From the NCBI RefSeq assembly GCF_004341945.1, contig NZ_SMBP01000002.1, positions 124,001 through 188,000 of the forward strand: a stretch of 64,000 nucleotides of DNA, written 5' to 3'. Below, piece after piece: positions 45,029 through 55,001 of the stretch. The translations under genes and the position numbers were made by a program. The first letter of the stretch is position 1; each line of letters starts with the position of its first letter. Source of the stretch: Longicatena caecimuris. Its GTDB lineage: Bacteria; Bacillota_I; Bacilli_A; Erysipelotrichales; Erysipelotrichaceae. A model generated the notes under the pieces. That model was not told where the DNA came from. It searched no databases and saw only the letters and a program-made list of their open reading frames with translations.

Positions 45029-48000
45029 TTATTGAATAACGATGGTCAGATCATCTAACTCGCTGCCAACATCGTAAAATAAATCATTACGGGTATTAAT
45101 AATGGTGATCGTGCGTGTCGCATCACTATTGATATCCACGCTGGCTGTACTTGTTTCCTTTCCATCATCAATGATATAGCTGACGGCATAAGGACTGGAC
45201 ATTTCTTCGATCGTATAGCTTTGATATGCCAGATTTTCCAATCGCTCACTGAAGCCATTTTCCTTATCCAAAGTCACCATGCGCTCAAAGTCATTTCCAC
45301 TGACTCGGATAATGAAGCTTTGCGTGGTTGGTAAGACCAAAGAACCATCTTTTTGACGCAGGCGTTTGGTTAAGGTCATCGTTCCATTTTGTACGTTAGG
45401 CAGACGATTGATGATACCGATGATATTGGTACGCTGGGCCGTTGCCTCAAAACGTGCTTCATCTAATAATTCAGCGGAATTCACCAAATATTGCACAGGA
45501 TATGGAGAACCAATCTCACGAATTTCATACATGCCGCTTGGATATTGCGTCAAGGAACGATGCCAAGAATTTGCTTCGTTTAACTCATAGCTGTCACGAA
45601 TATTTTCACCGATGATTTCAAAGCGGAAAACCTGTCCGCTAGCCGGTGGTAGATAGTTATCCTCATTATCCAACATATATTTAAACACTTCAATTGTATT
45701 TTGATTGATAGTTCGCTCATTAATGACTTCTACGATATGGCGTTTCCCCGGAGTAATGGTAACCGCTGCACTATCGGTTTCCGTTCCGCCATTGACACGA
45801 TAGGTCACCCGATAAGCATCCTGATCAATTTCGCGAATATTATAAATTCCTTCACTTAAATCCCGTAGTGTATACGTGAACGCATTGCCCCCATTCAAAA
45901 GAAGTTGCTGCTGGAAGGAAGCATTGGATACCTCAACCACATATTCATCCCCATCGGCTGGACGTACCAGCGTACCATTTGCCTGACGGATAAATTTTGT
46001 AATTTCTAACGTCGATAAGATGGAAGCGCGAGTATTGAGAATCTTTACCGTATGCATCGTGCCATCAACATCAAACGCAGCCTGCTCGCTTTCTTCTTCA
46101 TTATCTACAATATAAGAAACCTGATAATTTTTTGCCAGTTGCTCAATGACCTGATATCTTCCCCTTGGCAAGTCATTCACATGAATCTGCCAATTATTAT
46201 CCTTATCTAATATAAAGCGACGTTCATATACATCACTGATGATATCCACATCAAAACGTTCATGATCATTTGGGACGACCAATTGACCTTGGGCATTGCG
46301 CACTACTTTATTAATTGTCAATGATCCAAGTGTACTCGTATTGCTTGTATTGATCATCAAAACCAGATTACGGTTGCCTTGCACCCTGACGATGCCATGA
46401 CGTACCTCACTGCCGCCATTGACGATAAAGCTGACTTCATCATTTGTGTCGACCTCATCAATTACATATGTGCCATCCATCAGGTTGCTAAGTGTAATCG
46501 CAAAACGATTGGCGGCATTTAAAGTAAACACCTCATTATAACCCGGTTTTGATACATGAACACGAATGCTGAAGGAGGCAGGAGGTAATTCTAATTCTCC
46601 ACTTGTCAGATTGCGGACATATTTTTCGATACGGATACTGCCGGTTTCCTTTGGTTGTGCATCAATAATATTTACCGTATTGACATTATTGCGAACCGTT
46701 ACCACAGCTCTGGCAACTTCGCTGCCGCCATTGATGATGAAACTCACATCATCCTGTGCATCAACTTCATCAATCACATAAATACCATTTTCCAGATGAT
46801 CTAAACGAATCATCCAGTTATTCTCTTTATTTAAGATAAAGTTCTGATTAAAGCCTGGTTTGGATACATGCATGGTAATCTGGAAATCATTGGATGGTTT
46901 TACAAGAGCATGATTTCGACGAATAAATTTCTCCATCAAAATACTGCCGCCAGGCTGTTTTCGCGTATTGATGATTTGTACGGTATTACTATTTCCCGCT
47001 ACTTCAACGATGCCATAATCACATTCACTGCCGCCATTGACGATAAAGCTGACCTTATCGCTAGTTGTTGTTTCCGCAATGACATATTGTCCGTCTTCTA
47101 AATGCTCCAAAGTAGCCATCCAACCATTTTCTTCATTCAGTGTGACGAGTTGATTGAAATTTGGTCTTGAGATATGGAAGACATATTCCCCTTTGGTTGG
47201 TCGTATGAGTTCCCCATGCTCACGTACATATTTAGCAAGTGTGATACTGCCATGTTCTCTTTCATGGTTCACCACTTGCACACTTGTCTGATTGCCTGCT
47301 ACCTTGATAATTGCCTCATCCAAATGTTGTGTGCGATTGATGATATATGAAACGCGTTCACCATGCAGCTCTATCACCTCATACGTACCAGGACGCAGAT
47401 TCTTTACACTTGCTCTAAAGTCATTTTCACTCGTCAAGGTAAAGGTTTTTTCTTCTCCATTGCCCCTTACCATGACTTCAAAAGATCCACTCGTTGGACG
47501 AATCAATAAATCACCACTCATGATATATTTCGAAATGTCAATACGCCCCAACTGTGTCTGATAAGGATTAATAACATTGACGGTGTTGGCATTGCCCTGT
47601 ACATGCACCATGGCCCGTTTGCTTGGGGTGGCATTGTTTACTACATATAAGACATCACGACCACTTTCCTCACTTACCTCATACCAGCCATCCTCTAAAT
47701 TCCGCACACTGGCATAAAAATGATTGGCATGATTTAATAATACCCTGCTACTATGCGTTTCTCCTTTGATCATGATCCAATACATAGCATCAACATCCGG
47801 ATAACGATAACAACCTTCTTCATCCTTAAGCAGTTTACATATTTCAATACTTCCCTGATGGTGCGTTGTCTCATTGATGATCTTCACCGTATTCATCGTA
47901 TTTGCAATCTGCAGCTGCGCCTTTTCACTTTCCATTTCGCCATTGACAATATAGCGCGTATCCTGTGCACCCAACTCTTTTACTTGATACATGCCCCATG

Positions 48001-51000
48001 CCAGATCCTGTAAATGCACACGCCATTTATTATCGGCAGATAGAGTCAACACTTCACGGAAAGCATTTGGTCCACTTACTTCCACTTCATATTCCATATC
48101 GGTATCCGGACGTTTGAAACAGCCACAATTTTCATCACGGATGACCTTGCTGATTTCCAGTGTGCCTTTTGCACAATTGGCTACATTCACACTAGTGATA
48201 CGCATATCCTTTTGTTTCAGCACAATGTCCACACTTGGCTGCTGCACGCCATCTACCAGATAATAATGTTCATCAAACGCTTCATTTGTCTGCTGCATGA
48301 TACGATATGCACCACGATCGACTTCCACACTTTGACACCAATGATTTGCCTGATTTAAAACGAATGTTTTTTTCTTCTCTTGACTGATCACATCCATATA
48401 AAAGACATCAGACGCATTTGGAGATACGATATCCTGCGTACAATTTTTCACCACAGCCTCTAAATGCAATTTCACTCTGCTTGGTTGACGGTTAATTACA
48501 TGCACCGTAACATCGTCTTTCCCCACTTCAAAATAACCGCGCTTACTTACTTCCCCATCATCGATTTGATAGACAACATCAGTTCCGCCATGCACCTCGA
48601 TGATTTCATAAACCCCGCTTTCCTGCTGTTGGAGCACCTTCGTCCAATGATTTTTTGCATTTAGTTCAAACATCTGCTTGCGCCCATTATGCAGCAGTGT
48701 AATCTGAAACTGCTCCTCTGGCTTAGGCATCTGCAAACTTCCATCTGCATCCTGGATATGCTTTTGGATGGTGATATCCGCTTTTTTATTGAAAGATACC
48801 ACAACATTGACACAAACATGTTCTCCATTTAATTCAATACATACCACATCTTCAAATACCTGACCTTCGATTTCAAAACGCACCTTGTAATTTCCTTGAA
48901 CACTTACCGTATATGCCTGTGGTTTCAGATCACACAAGCAATCACAAAATTCATTTTCATCTTGTAAGGTTAACGTATATTCTTCCTGTTTGCTTGTAAT
49001 TGTGACTGCTATTTCATCCTTTGGCTTTGGCATCAATAAAGTACCATCCTCATCTATGCAGCCTTGAAATTCAATACAGCCCTTCTTTATTGCATGATTG
49101 ATGATTGTAACACAAACATCCTGTTCATCAAGATCAACAACAGCACTTTCACATGGCAATTCATTGACAATATAGCTGACATGATCCGCATTTGCTTCAC
49201 GAACTTCATAATGACCTTTTGGCAAATCATACAGACGCATACAGAAATCATTCTCATGCGATAAGACGATTTTACGTTTATACTCTTCACTTTCCACAAT
49301 GACATCAAAACGTTCCCAGCGTTGTGGGCGGCGCAGTGTGCCATCTTCATCTTCTACTTGCTTGTTGATTTCCATACAGCCAATGAAATCTTCTTCATTT
49401 ATCAGCGTGATATGCTTTTCTTCTCCATCATATAGGAAATAGCCGGTATCTTGTAAACTACCGTTGATATCAAACAGTTTGCATTCATGCTCTAATTCAC
49501 TAATTTCATAATGCTGCTTTGCCAGATTGGTAAGACAGACACAGAAGTCATTATCGTGATGCAGTTCATAAATCTCATGACAGTTTTTACCTTTTAATAA
49601 GATACGATAACAGCTGTCAGGATCTGGCATAATGATACGATCTGCACAGCGCAGACGCTTTTCAATACATACCATACCATGCATACGTGGTGTATTGATG
49701 ATATCTACACCGATATCTTCCATACCTAAGGTAACATCAGCTGAGGCTACCGGTTTCCCGTTTATGCGATAGGTGGCATCATAATCCTCACATAACTCGC
49801 GAATGCTATACTGTCCCTCTTCTAAATCATCAAAATATACACAGAAATCGTTGCGTTCATTCAGGTGGTACGTGTGTGAAAAACCTCTGCCCTTTAATTC
49901 AAATGTGAAACTATCTTGGGGACAAGGCATGACAAGACTTCCATCCTCTTGCTGTACATATTTAGTAACGGTTAGCATTCCACTGCAATCTCTAACTTGA
50001 TTAATGATACCAATCGAAATATCATTTAATCCCAATGTCACCTTAGCAAAATTAGATTCTTCACCATTGATGACATAGCTGACATGATACCCCATCGTAT
50101 CCTTTTGAATGATACGATATACTCCTTCAGCCAGATCATCCAATAATACACACCAACCATTGCTGGCTTTTAAGGTCGTATGCACACAGGTGTCAACACC
50201 TTCCACAAGAACATCAAATGCCTCTTTGGGCCGTGGAAGACGTGTCGTTTTATCACAATCCCGAATAAGGGTATATAGTTTTAAACGTCCGCTGTGTTTA
50301 CGATGATTGATAATCAAAACTTCCTGATTACAGGTTCCCAGATAAACAAAGGCTTCCTCCATCACTTCACGATTCACCAGATAACTGACATCATAATTCT
50401 CACAATCACATTCACGTATCTGATATTCTCCCGGCTGTAAGCCTTCTAATAAAATACACCAGTTATTGGAAGAGCGCAGGGTATAGTTTTCACAGAAACA
50501 AGGACCGCTGACTTCCACACAAAATTCTTCATCTTGACTTGGTTTTACCAGCTCTTGACTGTTGGTTTCTTCATATTTACAAATTTTTAAAATACCGCTG
50601 CTGCAAGTACGCATAGAATTGATGATTTTTACCTCGTTGTCGCAACAATCATCAATCACAAAACGCGCACTGCTGCATTCTTTCCCTCCATTGACCTGAT
50701 ATTGTACCTGATACTCTGAATCACTGCATTCTCTGACTTCATAGCCTCCAAAACGCAGATCACAAAAGCTCATGCACCAGTCATTATCAACATTTAATTC
50801 AAAATCACGTTTACAGAAATAAGAGCTCAGTGAGACTTGAAAGCACTCATCTTTTTGAGGCTTTACCAAATCACCATTGGCATTACGGACATATTTACAA
50901 ATACTCACACTGCCCCGATTGCGTTCTTCATTGATAATCGCAACACTGTTACAGCCTCCACACATGATATCAACAATGGCACTGGTACGCTCTGGTCCAT

Positions 51001-52312
51001 CGTTCACACGATAGGTCGTCATGTAATCTTTATCTGAACATTCTACGACCTCGTAACAGCCTTCACAAAGATCTGCCACATCGACACAAAAATTATTATT
51101 GGCATTTAATAAGAAGGTATCATTACGACCACAACCACACAACATGACCTTGAAAGAGTCCTTCTTATCCGGCTGTGTGATACAACCATCACAGCGACGA
51201 ATAAACTTACAGATGCGAAGAGGACTTTCTTGTTGTGGATTACAGGTATTATCAGGATCGGTGTTAATAATCAGCACCGATGCTTCCTCACAGCTGTTTA
51301 ATTCTAAATTGGCATAATTTGTTTCTTTTCGCCCATTGACGATATAACTGACCTCATAGCTGGCATTATCGCTGATTTCCGTAATATCATAATAGCCCGG
51401 TTCCATATCGAATAAGGTGACACAGAAATTATTTCGCTCATTTAAACGAATGATGCGATCTTGATTCCAGGCGATAATACGGACCTGAAATTCTTCAAAA
51501 CGATTTGGCCGGCATAATTCACCGCAAGTGCTGCGAATGTATTTCTCAATGGTTATGCTGGTCGTATCACTTTGGGCATTGATGATTTGCAAATGATTTT
51601 CACCCTGTGTCATTTCAAAGACATTATCGACATTCGCCACATCGTTAAAGCTATAACTGACAGAAAAGCCTCGCTGTGGCATTTCTTCAATTGTATAACG
51701 ATTTCCCACACGCAGTTGCTCAATGACGATGTGAAATTGGTTTTCCACATTCAAAGTGAAGCATTGTTCACATCCTCGCATATCCACGATACGTATTGGA
51801 AATTCCCATTGCGGATCTATTGGCATACGGCAGCCATCACGATCCAGCACTACTTTTTCAATATGCAATGATGTTAAAGGAATGCGACGATTGATAATTT
51901 CAACTTCTCTTGTTTCGCTTGATCTCTCGTCAAAAACAAAATTGATATAATCCATGTCACTTTCTTCACCATCTAGTTTATAGGTGATGGCATATTCGTC
52001 TTCATGTAACATCTGTTGGCCATTTTCATCCACCTGTACTAAAGCCAACTGTACTCCTTCCACATATTCCACTACGACACTGCCCGTACCGCTTTGCGCA
52101 TCAATGGGAATATCATATTCACGGCATACGTCCTGTGAATCGCAAAGTTTGACATGACGCGTCGTTTCATGCAGCCATGGCGTTCCATCTTCCTGCTGCT
52201 CTCTTACTGTAATCCGCATGGTTCCTACAAAATCACAGGGATCATTTTCTATCGTTTCAAGAAAGCTAATGTGCAGCCTGTTTGCCAAGACTTCCTTTAA
52301 GCGTTTGCTCAT
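45029..52312 (-). CDS. Giant tandem CnaB-like isopeptide-domain protein (2,427 residues)
   Basis: An atypical domain (1-147) is followed by about 22 repeats of roughly 102 residues and a short acidic tail. Repeats share strand-1 Lys (IEKYV), a GELxxP loop, LNxxNxW, LxxGxYxIxE and a final IIN. This Lys/Glu/Asn layout matches CnaB domains that form internal isopeptide bonds. The start (MSKRLKEVLANRL) shows no signal peptide, and the end (DLTIVIQ) has no LPxTG or membrane anchor. Start at 52312: GGAGG is 6 nt before this ATG but touches the earlier ATG at 52318. Cysteines crowd the first half. Function unknown; it may be a scaffold or use an unusual export route. Confidence 0.85.
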   Translation of the reverse strand: MSKRLKEVLANRLHISFLETIENDPCDFVGTMRITVREQQEDGTPWLHETTRHVKLCDSQDVCREYDIPIDAQSGTGSVVVEYVEGVQLALVQVDENGQQMLHEDEYAITYKLDGEESDMDYINFVFDERSSETREVEIINRRIPLTSLHIEKVVLDRDGCRMPIDPQWEFPIRIVDMRGCEQCFTLNVENQFHIVIEQLRVGNRYTIEEMPQRGFSVSYSFNDVANVDNVFEMTQGENHLQIINAQSDTTSITIEKYIRSTCGELCRPNRFEEFQVRIIAWNQDRIIRLNERNNFCVTLFDMEPGYYDITEISDNASYEVSYIVNGRKETNYANLELNSCEEASVLIINTDPDNTCNPQQESPLRICKFIRRCDGCITQPDKKDSFKVMLCGCGRNDTFLLNANNNFCVDVADLCEGCYEVVECSDKDYMTTYRVNDGPERTSAIVDIMCGGCNSVAIINEERNRGSVSICKYVRNANGDLVKPQKDECFQVSLSSYFCKRDFELNVDNDWCMSFCDLRFGGYEVRECSDSEYQVQYQVNGGKECSSARFVIDDCCDNEVKIINSMRTCSSGILKICKYEETNSQELVKPSQDEEFCVEVSGPCFCENYTLRSSNNWCILLEGLQPGEYQIRECDCENYDVSYLVNREVMEEAFVYLGTCNQEVLIINHRKHSGRLKLYTLIRDCDKTTRLPRPKEAFDVLVEGVDTCVHTTLKASNGWCVLLDDLAEGVYRIIQKDTMGYHVSYVINGEESNFAKVTLGLNDISIGIINQVRDCSGMLTVTKYVQQEDGSLVMPCPQDSFTFELKGRGFSHTYHLNERNDFCVYFDDLEEGQYSIRELCEDYDATYRINGKPVASADVTLGMEDIGVDIINTPRMHGMVCIEKRLRCADRIIMPDPDSCYRILLKGKNCHEIYELHHDNDFCVCLTNLAKQHYEISELEHECKLFDINGSLQDTGYFLYDGEEKHITLINEEDFIGCMEINKQVEDEDGTLRRPQRWERFDVIVESEEYKRKIVLSHENDFCMRLYDLPKGHYEVREANADHVSYIVNELPCESAVVDLDEQDVCVTIINHAIKKGCIEFQGCIDEDGTLLMPKPKDEIAVTITSKQEEYTLTLQDENEFCDCLCDLKPQAYTVSVQGNYKVRFEIEGQVFEDVVCIELNGEHVCVNVVVSFNKKADITIQKHIQDADGSLQMPKPEEQFQITLLHNGRKQMFELNAKNHWTKVLQQQESGVYEIIEVHGGTDVVYQIDDGEVSKRGYFEVGKDDVTVHVINRQPSRVKLHLEAVVKNCTQDIVSPNASDVFYMDVISQEKKKTFVLNQANHWCQSVEVDRGAYRIMQQTNEAFDEHYYLVDGVQQPSVDIVLKQKDMRITSVNVANCAKGTLEISKVIRDENCGCFKRPDTDMEYEVEVSGPNAFREVLTLSADNKWRVHLQDLAWGMYQVKELGAQDTRYIVNGEMESEKAQLQIANTMNTVKIINETTHHQGSIEICKLLKDEEGCYRYPDVDAMYWIMIKGETHSSRVLLNHANHFYASVRNLEDGWYEVSEESGRDVLYVVNNATPSKRAMVHVQGNANTVNVINPYQTQLGRIDISKYIMSGDLLIRPTSGSFEVMVRGNGEEKTFTLTSENDFRASVKNLRPGTYEVIELHGERVSYIINRTQHLDEAIIKVAGNQTSVQVVNHEREHGSITLAKYVREHGELIRPTKGEYVFHISRPNFNQLVTLNEENGWMATLEHLEDGQYVIAETTTSDKVSFIVNGGSECDYGIVEVAGNSNTVQIINTRKQPGGSILMEKFIRRNHALVKPSNDFQITMHVSKPGFNQNFILNKENNWMIRLDHLENGIYVIDEVDAQDDVSFIINGGSEVARAVVTVRNNVNTVNIIDAQPKETGSIRIEKYVRNLTSGELELPPASFSIRVHVSKPGYNEVFTLNAANRFAITLSNLMDGTYVIDEVDTNDEVSFIVNGGSEVRHGIVRVQGNRNLVLMINTSNTSTLGSLTINKVVRNAQGQLVVPNDHERFDVDIISDVYERRFILDKDNNWQIHVNDLPRGRYQVIEQLAKNYQVSYIVDNEEESEQAAFDVDGTMHTVKILNTRASILSTLEITKFIRQANGTLVRPADGDEYVVEVSNASFQQQLLLNGGNAFTYTLRDLSEGIYNIREIDQDAYRVTYRVNGGTETDSAAVTITPGKRHIVEVINERTINQNTIEVFKYMLDNEDNYLPPASGQVFRFEIIGENIRDSYELNEANSWHRSLTQYPSGMYEIREIGSPYPVQYLVNSAELLDEARFEATAQRTNIIGIINRLPNVQNGTMTLTKRLRQKDGSLVLPTTQSFIIRVSGNDFERMVTLDKENGFSERLENLAYQSYTIEEMSSPYAVSYIIDDGKETSTASVDINSDATRTITIINTRNDLFYDVGSELDDLTIVIQ
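45089..51871 (-). repeat. About 22 tandem protein-level repeats of about 300 bp
   Basis: Each unit runs from an IxIxK start to an IIN end. Units 17-19 (counting the atypical domain as 1) are the most alike, all with VSFI(V/I)NGGSE and two with VSKPG, suggesting recent duplication. Units 3-8 are cysteine-rich, while the last seven lack cysteine almost entirely. Units 7, 11 and 13 have lost the Lys and the Glu. Confidence 0.85.
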
Positions 52313-52427
52313 CTTCATCCTCCTATCGTATATAAGCAATCCAATCCTTATACATTCTAGTATATGAGCCCGCCCAGAAATTGTTCTATGTACCGTTCGA
52401 AAAGATAGGCAAATTCCACATCATCAT

Positions 52428-52456
52428 TTAAAAAAACCGCTAATTCCAAAGCGGTT
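52428..52456 (-). terminator. Terminator of the small membrane-protein operon
   Basis: Stem AACCGC (52435-52440) / GCGGTT (52451-52456) followed by seven T on the minus strand. The stem overlaps the stop codon of a 43-codon reading frame. Confidence 0.8.
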
Positions 52457-52571
52457 CTACTTGAATAAGCAAATAAGGCTGATCATCCTTGCGTAAGAAA
52501 TGTATCCGCAAGGTCACATACGTATCGTCTAATTGAAGTGTAATAACGATCGGTATAGATACTTCATTCAT
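52440..52571 (-). CDS. Possible 43-residue small protein
   Basis: A minus-strand frame begins MNEVSIPIVITLQ with AAGGAT about 9 nt upstream and ends VEPLWN inside a terminator stem. The tight coupling of stop codon and terminator, and its place 53 nt after the membrane-protein gene, suggest it is the last gene of that operon. The composition predicts beta strands with no membrane segment. The frame is open about 45 nt further upstream but without a start codon. No family recognised. Confidence 0.45.
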   Translation of the reverse strand: MNEVSIPIVITLQLDDTYVTLRIHFLRKDDQPYLLIQVEPLWN

Positions 52572-52624
52572 CCATTCATCATCCTTTACCTTATAGTATG
52601 TTCCTATTTCAACATGTCACAAGC

Positions 52625-53434
52625 TTATACATGAATATCATCATCAAAAATACAAATTAAGACCATATAATAAAAACTTAAAGCAATGCACATGATTATG
52701 CCATAAAGTAGAGAAAGTATTGCCGGTATCGCAATATTCACATTATCCAGGACACTTGCCATTAACGTAAACAGTTGTAAAAAAGGATTTGCTCGTGTCA
52801 TGATATCAATAACGGCCGTTGCCGGAACCAATGAAATAGAAATCTCAAACATCGCATCCATACAGCTATAATATATGGCAGCGATTGCTCCCAAAGCAAG
52901 CAATGAGTAAAAGACGGATTGATAATGTCGTAAAATAATCAGCAAGGCATCTTTCAATATGCGCAAGGGATGCTTCTTACCATTTAGTATTTCCAAAATA
53001 GCAAATACTTGCCAGGGAATATAAAGCATAAGCAGTAGCAGCAAGATTGGTGTCAACAGATATTGTAAAAACGCCAGATCTTGATTTTCCATAAGTAAGT
53101 AGGATACAAAACTGCCCCCAGCCATCAATAGAAAAAACACACTTTGGGTCATAATCAGCGGTATGCGACAAGCTTTCATATCCACACGCAAATCATCATC
53201 TCGCTTTTTCTTTAGAAACTGATACAATACCAGCATGTACACATAAGCAGAAACAATGACTAACACATATAAAATCCCATAAAATAATAGGGTATTTCCA
53301 TTCCAATACATGAAATTCGCCAAAATTGTATATACGGAACAATACAAAAAGCTAGTCAGCATTAAGAGCATGACAAAATTCTTTACTTGTCCTTTAAGAT
53401 TTGTAAATTCCATAAATTCTTTCCATGCTTTCAT
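52625..53434 (-). CDS. Unknown six-segment membrane protein
   Basis: 269 residues with about six hydrophobic segments and a short basic loop (KKKRDDDLRVD). The shape recalls YesL/DUF624-type proteins, but I cannot assign a family. GAGG lies before the ATG. Third gene of a run of small membrane proteins (54759 to 52440) ending just upstream of the giant repeat protein; a link to that protein is possible but unproven. Confidence 0.7.
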   Translation of the reverse strand: MKAWKEFMEFTNLKGQVKNFVMLLMLTSFLYCSVYTILANFMYWNGNTLLFYGILYVLVIVSAYVYMLVLYQFLKKKRDDDLRVDMKACRIPLIMTQSVFFLLMAGGSFVSYLLMENQDLAFLQYLLTPILLLLLMLYIPWQVFAILEILNGKKHPLRILKDALLIILRHYQSVFYSLLALGAIAAIYYSCMDAMFEISISLVPATAVIDIMTRANPFLQLFTLMASVLDNVNIAIPAILSLLYGIIMCIALSFYYMVLICIFDDDIHV

Positions 53435-53465
53435 ATCCTTACCTCATTTTTCTCTATCAGATTTA

Positions 53466-54242
53466 TTACGAGCGTTCTCTGCTCATTTCATATACATTTG
53501 CTAAAAAGGTATACAGCACGACAAGTATTACATATTGTACTAAGAAATACACAATACAAAATGCTAATAACAGCCAGATCGTTTCCATATGATCTGCCCC
53601 TTGCTGAACAAGTGTTAACAAAGCCTGTTCTAAGGAATCGCTCTCCTTGATAAATGGCTTTAATACCATGCTTAAACCAATTTGCGATAGGATATTCCAC
53701 AGCACATAGAAACCACCTGCCCAAAATAAGGCGGATGCCTGTACTTTCATAATGTGCAATGGTTTTATGAATAAATCTTTAATGTGTGTATCCTGATCAT
53801 AGATCAGCCAGGCAATGCAGGCATACCAATAGACGAAAAACAGGCTGAGAAACGCAGATACCAGCATGTATAAGATTGGTAAAAAGGCACATACACTGAC
53901 AGCTATCTGCAAAAACAGTTGCAACAAGCTTAAGCATAAACCAATGACAATCTGTTCACCGGCCTTAGAAAAAGAATAGCGGATATCCTGTTTGCGGAAA
54001 CGTAAACTTCTGACCCTTTGAATAAACAGAAAGAGCATCGTATTATTGACCACTACACAAAGCAGCGATAATGCCAAAGAAAGCAAGGTTGCTCCTAACC
54101 CATTACCCAAAAAACCGCCAACATTTTGGATGAGCGCTATTAGTAAGGAAACAAACAGCAGCCATCCATATAGAAATAGGAAATGCCCTTTTAACTGCGT
54201 TTTCACCTGCATCTTGATTTCATGATAAGTATCCATGTCCAT
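53466..54242 (-). CDS. Unknown multi-pass membrane protein, possibly DUF975-like
   Basis: About 258 residues, six predicted membrane segments, with a short polar N-terminus (YHEIKMQVKTQLKGH) reminiscent of DUF975 proteins. Two ATGs 6 nt apart (54242 and 54236) both fit the GAGG site. It precedes the other membrane gene by 31 nt. No catalytic motif is visible. Role unknown. Confidence 0.65.
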   Translation of the reverse strand: MDMDTYHEIKMQVKTQLKGHFLFLYGWLLFVSLLIALIQNVGGFLGNGLGATLLSLALSLLCVVVNNTMLFLFIQRVRSLRFRKQDIRYSFSKAGEQIVIGLCLSLLQLFLQIAVSVCAFLPILYMLVSAFLSLFFVYWYACIAWLIYDQDTHIKDLFIKPLHIMKVQASALFWAGGFYVLWNILSQIGLSMVLKPFIKESDSLEQALLTLVQQGADHMETIWLLLAFCIVYFLVQYVILVVLYTFLANVYEMSRERS

Positions 54243-54297
54243 CTTCCTCTCAAACACAGTGTATTATATCATATCGTCCGTAAAGAAAAAAGCAACA

Positions 54298-54759
54298 TTA
54301 CAATGCATGCTGCTTTCCTATGGCTTTTTCACAGGGAGTGGACACATACGTAACAAAGTAACGTGCCACCTTTTTTCTTCCCAAACATTTTAAAGCAATG
54401 CTTTCCTGATTACGCAATACGATATTGAGTACATCCAGATCATTGCGACTGCTGCTAATACTCCATTTTTCAACATCTTCCCAAAACAGCAAGAAACATT
54501 CATCCTTGCCATTATTTAAATAAAAGATGGCATATTTATCATAAAACTCAATCAACGTCACATCTTTCACAAACAGCAGATAATATAAAAACATGAACGT
54601 AATAACGATACCAATCAGATATAGACGCGTAAACATCAATGCTAAGCCTATCGCAATACAAACCAAGATAAACAGATAAGGTTTTGCGTTGATATGGTCA
54701 ATCAATTCTCCATCTGTGGGAAGATTTCGGATTTTTAATATCTTACTTCTAACGTTCAT
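54298..54759 (-). CDS. Small membrane protein with a PH/YcxB-like cytosolic domain
   Basis: 153 residues. Two adjacent membrane segments (about 28-62) are followed by a beta-rich tail (LIEFYDKYAIFYL, LLFWEDVEKWSISSS) resembling bacterial PH-like or YcxB-like domains. First gene of the operon leading to the 43-residue frame. Family assignment is tentative. Confidence 0.65.
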   Translation of the reverse strand: MNVRSKILKIRNLPTDGELIDHINAKPYLFILVCIAIGLALMFTRLYLIGIVITFMFLYYLLFVKDVTLIEFYDKYAIFYLNNGKDECFLLFWEDVEKWSISSSRNDLDVLNIVLRNQESIALKCLGRKKVARYFVTYVSTPCEKAIGKQHAL

Positions 54760-54945
54760 CTTCAGACACCTTCTTATCTAAAATTTATTATATCTGAAAA
54801 TTTATTTATATCAATAATATCACACAATTCCACTTATTTACTTAGATATTTTCGACAATCATCCTCTACATTTCCATATTCTTCTGACATTGCCTCTTCA
54901 CTATCAGCTTTTGACGTTTTTCTCTTATGATCCACTTCTTTTTCT

Positions 54946-54974
54946 TTGACAAAGCATACAATCTGACATAAGAT
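54946..54974 (+). promoter_or_regulatory. Promoter of mscS
   Basis: TTGACA (54946-54951), a 17-nt spacer, TAAGAT (54969-54974), 27 nt before the start codon. Confidence 0.65.
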
Positions 54975-55001
54975 AATCTTGTTATAGAAAGGTGGCGTCA
55001 C

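Noticed and set aside
45089-51871. CRISPR-like or satellite DNA repeat
   Set aside because: The roughly 300-bp periodicity is coding: it follows protein domain boundaries in one uninterrupted frame, with low DNA identity between units.
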